From: Lunularia cruciata
Taxonomy: Eukaryota > Streptophyta > Marchantiopsida > Lunulariales > Lunulariaceae
Reading direction: 5' to 3'
Length of the DNA stretch: 64,000 nt
Assembly (NCBI GenBank): GCA_948567375.1
Contig: OX419759.1
Span: 1,155,303-1,219,302 of the forward strand
Made by a program: the position numbers and the translations under genes. Of the stretch, positions 56,179-64,000 are shown piece after piece. The notes under the pieces are model-generated. The model made no database searches. It had not been told where the DNA came from and saw nothing but the letters and a program-made list of their open reading frames with translations. Position 1 is the first letter of the stretch; each line of letters opens with the position of its first letter.

Positions 56179-59100
56179 TTAATTCAAATGAATTGAACTT
56201 TGGGTTGATGGACTCGAGCTCTCCGTGAAGAGGTAGCTGCAGTTAACTCTTGGTTGCCGTAAAGGCTCTTCCTCAACTACGGTTCCCGTCGGTTCATTTT
56301 GTTCTTCAAGCTTCGTGGCCTCAATCAACTCCCGCAGAACCTGCTTCATGCCGGGTCTATTGACACTACGATATTCAACGCAGCTCATGGCCAAGTCGAT
56401 GACCTTCGTCATGGCCTCGATATTATAAGTACCCTCTAATAACGAATACACAATCACAGTGGGGTTGCTACCTCGCATATGGCTCCGTGCCTGCGTCGTC
56501 CAAGATGCAAATTCAGCGATTTGAGATTGAAGAAGAGTTTTAATCTGAGTGTAAAACGAACTAGTGAAAAGATAATGCGGTGAATATCAAGAAGCAATGG
56601 TGCTCAAATTAAGACTTACCCATGCAACTAAATTGACCTGTTCGGGATCAGTGCAAGTAAGGTCGTTCGGAGCCCTTCCGCATATAATCTCCAAGAGAAC
56701 AACTCCGAAGCTGTAGACATCGCTTCTGTAAGTTAATCTGCCACCAACTGCGTGGTACCTGCATCGATATCGAAGCTCGAGCTCTAAGGTTAGAGTTGAG
56801 TTGATAGTACTTTCTAAAGATAAGATGACCAATCGGAAGGATGGAGATACCTACTCTGGATCAAGGTAGCATATTGATCCCTTGACAAACGTTGACATGC
56901 CGTTGGTAAGATCGACCTCCGTTGCTAACTTCGATATCCCAAAGTCCGCAACCTTTGCCAAGAGCTTTTCGTTAAGAAGAATGTTGGTGCTCTTCACATC
57001 CCGGTGAATGATCTTTGGCATGCAGTCGTTATGGAGGTATTCCAGACCTGCGCATGGAGCAACAAGGCACACGCTCTTATTTTCATCGTTCCTCGATATC
57101 GCAGGAAGCAGGACTTTTCAAGCATGCAGAGTAGAGTTTATGAATCAGCAGGAAATGCTTAAATTACCTCTAGCCGCATTAACAGCCACGTTTAAACGCT
57201 GAGGCCCGCTTAAGGATTCTTTCTGATCTGCATCCACACCGATCGGCACGTGCCTATCAATACGTGAAACCTAACACGCAAGACCTGATGACGGACTAGA
57301 CAATTCAGATGCGAATGTAATCAAGATATATGGATCATACTTATTCCATCCTTATGGATATATTCTTGCAGAGTCCCCTTCGACATGAATTCGAAGATAA
57401 GAGTCTGCTGTCCATCTTCGTCACAGTAACCAAGCAACGAGACAAGATTCTTGTGATGCACTTGAGATAGAATAGTAACCTGTATATACGCAACAAATCG
57501 TTAGATGTGCCAACATACAGAAGCATATGTCAACTTGGGTCGTGAAGTCAGAAGCACATTCGCACCTCGGTGATGGAACTCTTCTGTACCCTGACGGGAG
57601 TTTTCAGAATTCACTTTCACAGCAGCTTCAGTTCCATCTCGAAGCTTTCCGTAAAATACAGACCCGTATCCACCCTTTCCAATTCCAATTGTTCTACCGT
57701 CATTATGAGTGGCTTCTGTCACCTCAGCAAGAGTGAACCTTCGTGCCTGATGTTCGTGTTGAGCTGCAAGTAATCCTCAAGACATCAGTTCCACATCAGT
57801 TTGAGACAGAATCAAGACATCAGTTCACAAAGTGTGGAGGTTTTTCCAGACACTGGGATTAATCTGCAAAGAAACTTACCTTTCTCAGTGTCTGACACTA
57901 CTTGAGGGTCGTTTTGAGCTCGGATCACAGCAAAGGAACCGGAGCAGGAATCCGAGGACTACGAGACCAACAACCACGCCACCAATGGTACCTCCAATGG
58001 CAGCTATATTTGTGTTCCTGTTGGTTTTACCTTCTGTATCTTCCCCGCAGTTAACAAGAACAGGACAAATAAGATCGTCATTGCCTAACGTCCTGTACGA
58101 TAAAAAGTAGACATGTTACAGTGTAGGGTTTCCAGGAAGTTACTCACTTAGAGAACAAGCAGAAGTCCCCCGGAAATTACGGCTTTTACTTACTTGAGTT
58201 TCAGGCCCACTCTGTTTGCCAAATCTTCCGGATTGTACCAGACAACTTGTTTTTCTGCAGGAATCTTTTACTCATCGTCCAAGATCAGAGACCGGTTTTC
58301 CAATTTCACCCTGAATCTCATCAATTCTAGAAATCTTATCAATCAGAGTTCAAGTCGAAATTTCATACTCACAATTCAGTGAGCAGTGGAAGTGTACTCA
58401 AGCTCCTCGGAATGCTCTCATTCAAGTGGTTGTTCTCCAGACGTCTTGTACGGACAAAATTACTCGAGTTCTCAAATTCCTGTTCTCGATTGTCTCAACA
58501 GCGATTAACGTAAGACATCCAGCAAAGGGCCTTGATGCGTAGGGGGTTTCCGGGCACTCACAGTGTTTTGAGGCCAGTCATGGAGCTCAGATTCGGAATA
58601 GGCCCCTCGAGATTGTTGTTAGCCATCACCCTGGGAAGCAGCAGGAGAATGATGATCATTGCAGCAACGATTGCATTACAAAATTAGCAAAAGTATGAAT
58701 CTACAACCCAATGAAATGACAATTGGGTGATGGAGGAGCTTACAGGTCTGTCAAAGCAGTCAAGAGAGAAACCGTGGGGGGAATTGTGCCAGAAAGACTC
58801 ATATTTGATAAGTTTCTGAGAGTAAGAAGCCAGCTTTTTGATCAGTAAAACAGCCTAGTCTTTCTGTGCAAACCAGAAAGGCTCAAGGCGATATATCTGG
58901 AGAAGAGATTTCATGTCTTCAATATAACATTGCAATAGCACAATGGAAAACATTAAAACCTGTTCAACCTAGAATCTTACTCACAAATTGAAAAATTCTT
59001 GGATTATCACCATCCCCGCAGGTCACCCAATCTTAGGAAACAGGGAAGCAAGGATCACCTGTCCAAGAGCTTAGTGCTAGATTCGCTTTGAGAAGATCCA

Positions 59101-60764
59101 AAGCTGCCACTGCATGGATTTTCAAAACCATAACCCGTCGTTCACTTTTTGAAAGAACTGCTCAGAAGCTGAAATTATCATTCGGGATCCTGACTTTAAT
59201 AACTTCAGTTCAATCTACACCAGGTGTAGGCTGGCATGCATCATGAGTTAAATAGAGAACATTTAATTTTCAACAGAAAAGAATCAAGATATCTTACCAT
59301 CATTAGCATAGGTTCGAGACATGACAACATTAATTACAGCGTACATTTCCAACGCATTGAGGACAGGAGTTAGTTTAGAGTAACTTTCGGTTAGAAAATC
59401 AAACTTAGCAACGCCGTTGGGAAGATCCATCACTTTAATGTATAGTTGATAGCCATGCTTTGCAGTGACATTCACGCTGTTAATCTAAGTAGAACGCTCA
59501 TTCGAAGTTAAGTTTGTGCGAACGTCTATTCGCATGCCTCGGAATGTCTCGACTACTGCAACTTCTGCTGCAAAGAAGGAAATGTACACGCTTGTGTTTT
59601 GGTTCTATTCATCAGCAGTCAGGGTAGGCGAATTCTCGCCTACCCATGCATTGTGGAGCACCTCTGGTGGTGGATGGTCAAAGAAAGAGAAGGTCCTATA
59701 CAAACTTGATTGCATTGGGATTGTTTTGAAGGTTCTGTCGACCTCATCAGAATTCCCTGGAAACCAAAGTCGATCATAGGGATCTTCAGGATATCTGCCA
59801 AGATGCACCGCACCGGCAGCCTCAGCACGACATAATCAACTAAGACGCTAGAACTGAATCGATAGCCATTAACATTCAGGAGTTTGAGAATCTACCTGAC
59901 CACCGTATCCCCACCACAGTTCCACCTGTACAGTTTCTTCAGATATTTCGGACCATGAGTATTCCCTATCTCTACAAGATCTTACATGCACTGATCTAGT
60001 GGCCGCAACTCCAGAGAGGAGATGATCGGCCCCCATTGCTGGGTAGAAGGCAGAAGCTGATCACGTTGTCAGTCGCAAGAACAATGTACTCAAGTATAAT
60101 TGGAGTATCGATGGCTTCCCCAATTTTAATGGTGTCCGCAAGTGTGGAGTCGACAGATACTTGAAAGCTGTATTCGAAGGAGGTAGGAGCAAAATCGCCA
60201 TGTAGGTACGAGTGGCGGAGCAAATACTGCGAACTGGCTTTGCTGGGTAGAGCGTAACAATACTTCTTAATATCTGCAGGAAAATATCGAAGCGTCTTAA
60301 ATTGCTCCTCATTGTCTGCTAAATCGGGGACGGGCACATCCTTGTTGGTTCCCGTTTCGATGAAACCCGCATCTGTGATCACTCAATTCCAGTATTCGGG
60401 TCTATGTGGCCGGTACTAGCTCCGCAATCGATGCTGATAAATCCTGTAATTGTAGGATTAATACTATTAATACTATTAATACTATTAATACTAGTCAAAC
60501 TTAAGTTCACTTTAATTATCTTGATCTGCAATGGCTATACACGATCATCTTAGGAAATTGTCTAAGAGAATTCTCCGTTCTTCGTCTCAATCTGTTGTCG
60601 ATCCATTTCGTTAACATTCAAAGGACACAAGCCACACAACTCTGGATTCCCACACCAGCTAAATGGTTATTTGATTTACCTGGTTGAGTAGCGACAGAGC
60701 ACAGCAACACTGCAAAGTATCGTAAGGCGAATTCCACATCCCCTCGTTAAAGTTAAGAAACCAT
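56179..60764 (-). pseudogene. Malectin-like LRR receptor kinase, disabled
   Basis: The exon order is that of plant LRR-I type receptor kinases. Signal-peptide exon 60680-60764; malectin-like exons about 59996-60443, 59897-59960 and 59300-59794 (FISIDCGAST, DAGFIETGTNKDV, WNCGGDTVVRYPEDPYDRLW); LRR exons 58374-59130 (SWTGDPC, LSGTIPPTVSLLTAL, NNNLEGPIPNLSSMTGLKTL); a membrane span 57900-58093 (IGGTIGGVVVGLVVLGFLL); kinase exons 56179-57760 with [40 protein letters not shown] and [12 protein letters not shown]. Disablements: two TAA codons in the signal exon, one-base deletions near 60381 and 60029, in-frame stops near 59605 and 59488 and in the SWTGDPC exon. The kinase part keeps its catalytic residues, though one junction near 57480-57567 does not splice cleanly. 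Family identity is firm; pseudogene status follows from several independent lesions. Confidence 0.85.
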
Positions 60765-61500
60765 CTCTCACTCCGTATAGATCTCCAAATTGTAGGCCCT
60801 TGTCAAATTGAGCATCTGCCGTTTGTCTTACCACTCTTAAATACTCAGGAGTGTTTCAAGTGAGCACTCGCCTCGGGGTCTCCTGGCGACAGATAGGATA
60901 TTTCATAGTTCTAATCATAGCATTCTAAACTATTTCTGATGCTCTTGCTCTTATAACAACGGGAATCCCCAGTCGAGAAAGAAACTTCAGCATCTCAACT
61001 GAACAAAGAGAATGTCGTTTGGATTCCAGTGTGGACCCACGATCAGCAGCGACCAAGGGCGGAGCTCCAGTGGTGAACGTTGGGTCCCAAGCCTGGAAAG
61101 CATACAAGTTCCATCGAGCACATCATGTTATCAACGATGACGATGTAGAGAAATTCTGAAGTTACCATTTTGAACACAGTTACATCAGAATCTTTTGTTG
61201 CATGTTGTTTCAGTGACCATTATCTCCATTAGGGCGACCAACAATGGGTCCATCTACAATATTTTATCTTAGTGGCTGGAAGTCATTTGACAGGAGGAAT
61301 ATTTTCGACCGGAGTCTCTTTGAAAAGAATTGTCATGTGCCAAATCCGCTAACTCCAGTGGATTCAATACCGTTCCCACGTTTTACGAGCACGCAGACTG
61401 TTGAAGCTAGCGGGGTTCTATACGGGACTCTAATCCGATAACTTTTCATAATAACGAGCAAGAAGTTTCCCTATTCATAACGTACACTTTCCACGTACAC
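60765..61500 (-). promoter_or_regulatory. 5' flank of the receptor-kinase pseudogene, duplicated at 51260-51960
   Basis: The sequence upstream of the signal exon shares ordered blocks with 51260-51960 (GGCGGAGCTCCAGTGGTGA versus GGCACAGCTCCAGTGATGA; ATCAACGATGACGATG versus ATTGATGACAACGACG). It is therefore part of the segmental duplication and probably the former promoter region. No specific sites are assigned. Confidence 0.5.
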
Positions 61501-63725
61501 GCATGCCGAGTCTATCTGGATTCATCACATCGTTCAAGGGGCAATTGCAGAATTCCGGGGCTTCGGATATGTAGTTTACGCACATGATTTAAACTATCAA
61601 GCTTCAACGATGCCCCAAACTTATCTTCAAGGTACATCCGATTCCACGTGGTACACCACTACATAACCGGCCACCGAACGAAGCTCACAATGAAACGTAG
61701 AATTCATTTTGATTACACGGAGCAGGCGCATAACAACGCCTTCAAGCATTATGTGCCTACTGCACCTTAGCGATAATCCATAACTTGTGATGCGTTCCAT
61801 CCATTACACACATCTGACAGTCCCTGTCATTCTGGGTCTACCTAGAAGTTCTCACAAACAGAGATCTAGATTCGCACAGGGGATAGATCGACTATATGTT
61901 TCATATCGTTCGGACACTTGCTACAGCCTTGTCCGGATCCATGAACCTGATCGAGAATGGAACCCGGTCAATCTGGAAGTAATCTAGCTCTGTAGAGAGA
62001 TCGAGCCATAACATTTCCTTTATACCCGATAACATCTATCTCCAATTGACTGAGTGGAGCGAGTCGAGTCAAATTTCCCTGTTCAACCCATCTGAAGAGA
62101 AAACTCATAATTCGAAAGTAAGTGCATACACGGAACTACATGCTCGAACAAGAATTATGAGTCCATTCACGAGAGAACACCAAGCTCTTCTTCGATTGCG
62201 CAGGACCTGGTCTGGTGTTTCATTCACCTCATTCTCTTATAGAATCTCGCCCGCATTCCAGGAAAGGGTACCGATTGTGCATTGGCATGGCAGTCTCAGA
62301 CACGATCTCTGATGTCCGCAGAAGCCGGACATGGAGAGACATTAGTGACTTCTGGTTGATTAGTGCTAATCATCTGCGTGGTGGCAATTTGGGTAATACG
62401 GTGGATGATCAAATTAGTCACACATGTCCAACCACATAAACATGCTTGGTCTGCAGTGCAATTGTGGGACCTATGTGGCTAAAACAATTGAATAGAAAAG
62501 TAGTATTGTCTTGAGATATTATAATTCAATATTTAATACAGAAAATAAATTAGGAAAAAATTATTACTTAAAATTTAATTTCTATGAATTTGAGGATTTG
62601 AATATCTCAACTATAATATCTGAATAGAACGTTAAATTTAGAATTGATAAGATTAATGTTTGAAATTAATAAACAGTTTGGGCTACATGGCGAATTTGTC
62701 ATTAAAATTTTACATCAAAACTAGTGATTAGTAAAAACATTATGATGCTGTTACTTTTGGATGCATGTGAAAGTAAACTCATGGCATGTACCACCTTTCA
62801 ATGTCAGGACAATTATATTATTCGCCTTCGAATGAAATGTATTCATTTACTAAACTAGATATTTCTTCTTATTTATGCATCATGCGTTCCATACTTTAAT
62901 ACGTCTCTATCTTTCCTATGAATAGAAAATATTGTTGTTGGCCATATTAGTTTTATAGATAGTCGTCTCACTCGTGATGGTAAAGATTGTAAGTGTAATA
63001 TATACTATTCATTCTGTTTACATTGTCCTCTACACCATCACCATAACTTTCAAATTATCTTGACTGCAGTATACACTACACAAAGCATTTGAGGGCAGTA
63101 CTGAACTTTGTTTTGTTTTGTCTTTGCAATTCATAAAATGATTCGCTAGTTACGGGACTAATGTCATGAACCTTAGACCTTGGTGTAATATACTGCAAGA
63201 ATTAATCATATCCTCTTCTAAGCATATTAAGTAGAATATTCATGGATAATTTTAGTATAAATATTTAATATTAAAAATTATATTTTTGTAAGTAAATAAT
63301 TTCATTGTTTTATCTTTTCATTAAGATATACTTCTAGTCATTTATCTTTTTCTTATAAATATTTGATTCTTTGCTCTTGTTCATAGGTGTTGGTTAACGG
63401 CTGGTCATGTCTTCATTTTAAGTATTAAATACTAAAAGATTTTAAGTACTCAAAGTGGGAGATCTTGCTATAATATTAATCTCTTTGGTCTTCACTCTCC
63501 TTCGTTCTTCTTGGAAAGAAAAATATATAGAGTAAGTCTTTTACGTTCTATGACGACCGAAATTAGATATTTTACCTAACCATAGTTTTAATAGATATTT
63601 AATATTTTAACCACATTTTATCTAAAATATTTCAATAAATTTAAGAGATATTTGCGCGTTCTTCTCTTTTATCTTCTTCAGACATAGGGACAAGATACAC
63701 TAGCATGTTCTAACGAGTTAGCCTA

Positions 63726-63764
63726 CATTGTAAGTGTGGGCTAACTGGGTACACACTTACAATG
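63726..63764. repeat. Perfect 13-bp inverted repeat with 13-nt loop
   Basis: CATTGTAAGTGTG (63726-63738) faces CACACTTACAATG (63752-63764). It adjoins the end of the dispersed repeat shared with 25490-25670, so it may mark a transposon terminus. Confidence 0.9.
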
Positions 63765-63769
63765 ATAGG

Positions 63770-63960
63770 ATATTGGTAGATGAGAGCAGAAGCAGTTCCT
63801 TGGAACGGGTGATCCAGAATTTATTAAATGCATATGAAAGGTAATCAATATATGCTCAATACGAGAAGAATGATAAATTGCTAAAGTGGAACGAAGTGAC
63901 AGTAACTTGAAGCAAAGGCATAATAACAATATATCGAGAAAAAGAAGAAGTAAGCAATGT
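63770..63960 (-). repeat. Inverted copy of the dispersed repeat at 25490-25670
   Basis: The - strand reads TTTGCTTCAAGTTACTG, AATTCTGGATCACCCGTTCC and CTTCTGCTCTCATCTACCAATAT in the same order as 25500-25670. Overall similarity is moderate. It probably continues past the window end. Confidence 0.6.
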
Positions 63961-64000
63961 GTATTCGATAATAACTATGTAACAGAAGTCGAGAAATACA

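Larger units (their letters stand above)
61501..64000. other. AT-rich intergenic DNA, no gene supported
   Basis: Short frames at 61787-62439 show no domain. From 62470 the sequence is very AT-rich. The last 230 bases contain the inverted counterpart of the repeat at 25490-25670 and a hairpin. Confidence 0.45.

Noticed and set aside
56179-60764. Receptor kinase as an intact functional gene
   Set aside because: Two stops in the signal exon, at least two one-base deletions and further in-frame stops in the ectodomain. Sequencing error cannot be excluded for each, but so many independent lesions are unlikely.

Overview
The window is nuclear DNA from a land plant. The evidence is spliceosomal introns with GT-AG borders, a plant-type SNF5/BSH gene, a MEB-like (VIT/CCC1 family) membrane protein gene, a malectin-LRR receptor kinase, and Ty3, Ty1 and non-LTR retroelements. 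Compact introns and retroelement types that resemble those I associate with bryophytes and lycophytes suggest a non-seed plant, possibly a bryophyte, but this is inference. A 200-base run of N (39241-39440) marks an assembly gap.

Region 1-19130 is an AT-rich nest of dead transposons. A decayed Ty3/gypsy element on the + strand (about 2650-11100) is interrupted inside its integrase by a younger Ty3/gypsy element on the - strand (4993-10614) with 412/426-bp LTRs, a CAACA target duplication, a tRNA-iMet primer site and a polypurine tract. Its LTRs carry arrays of heat-shock elements upstream of the TATA box. A solo LTR of a related family follows (11532-12034, ATAGA duplication), then a decayed coiled-coil pseudogene (about 12640-13870) and an old relative of the heat-element retrotransposon (about 15340-17840).

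Region 19585-23882 holds an intact ten-exon gene for the SWI/SNF core subunit SNF5/SMARCB1 (BSH), 245 residues in my model. From 24.5 to 39.2 kb the DNA is mostly non-coding, with a repeat also seen at the window's right end, a tandem duplication, a Ty1/copia remnant and several pieces of a non-LTR element family.

Region 40391-49966 is a 13-exon gene for a protein of about 1848 residues. Its C-terminus is the MEB-like/VIT membrane domain and its long N-terminal part is built largely from symmetric phase-1 exons, many ending in a Cys-Leu-Pro/aromatic motif. All twelve junctions keep one reading frame.

Region 50880-61500 contains two related receptor-kinase loci on the - strand. One is a nearly complete but disabled malectin-LRR kinase pseudogene (56179-60764). 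The other is a 5' fragment (about 50890-51960). Between them lies a 3.1-kb non-LTR retrotransposon whose protein joins a reverse transcriptase, a Cys/His finger and a restriction-like nuclease domain. Short copies of that element's hairpin-bearing 3' tail are scattered over the window in both orientations, several flanked by target duplications. The last 2.5 kb is AT-rich and has no gene I can support.
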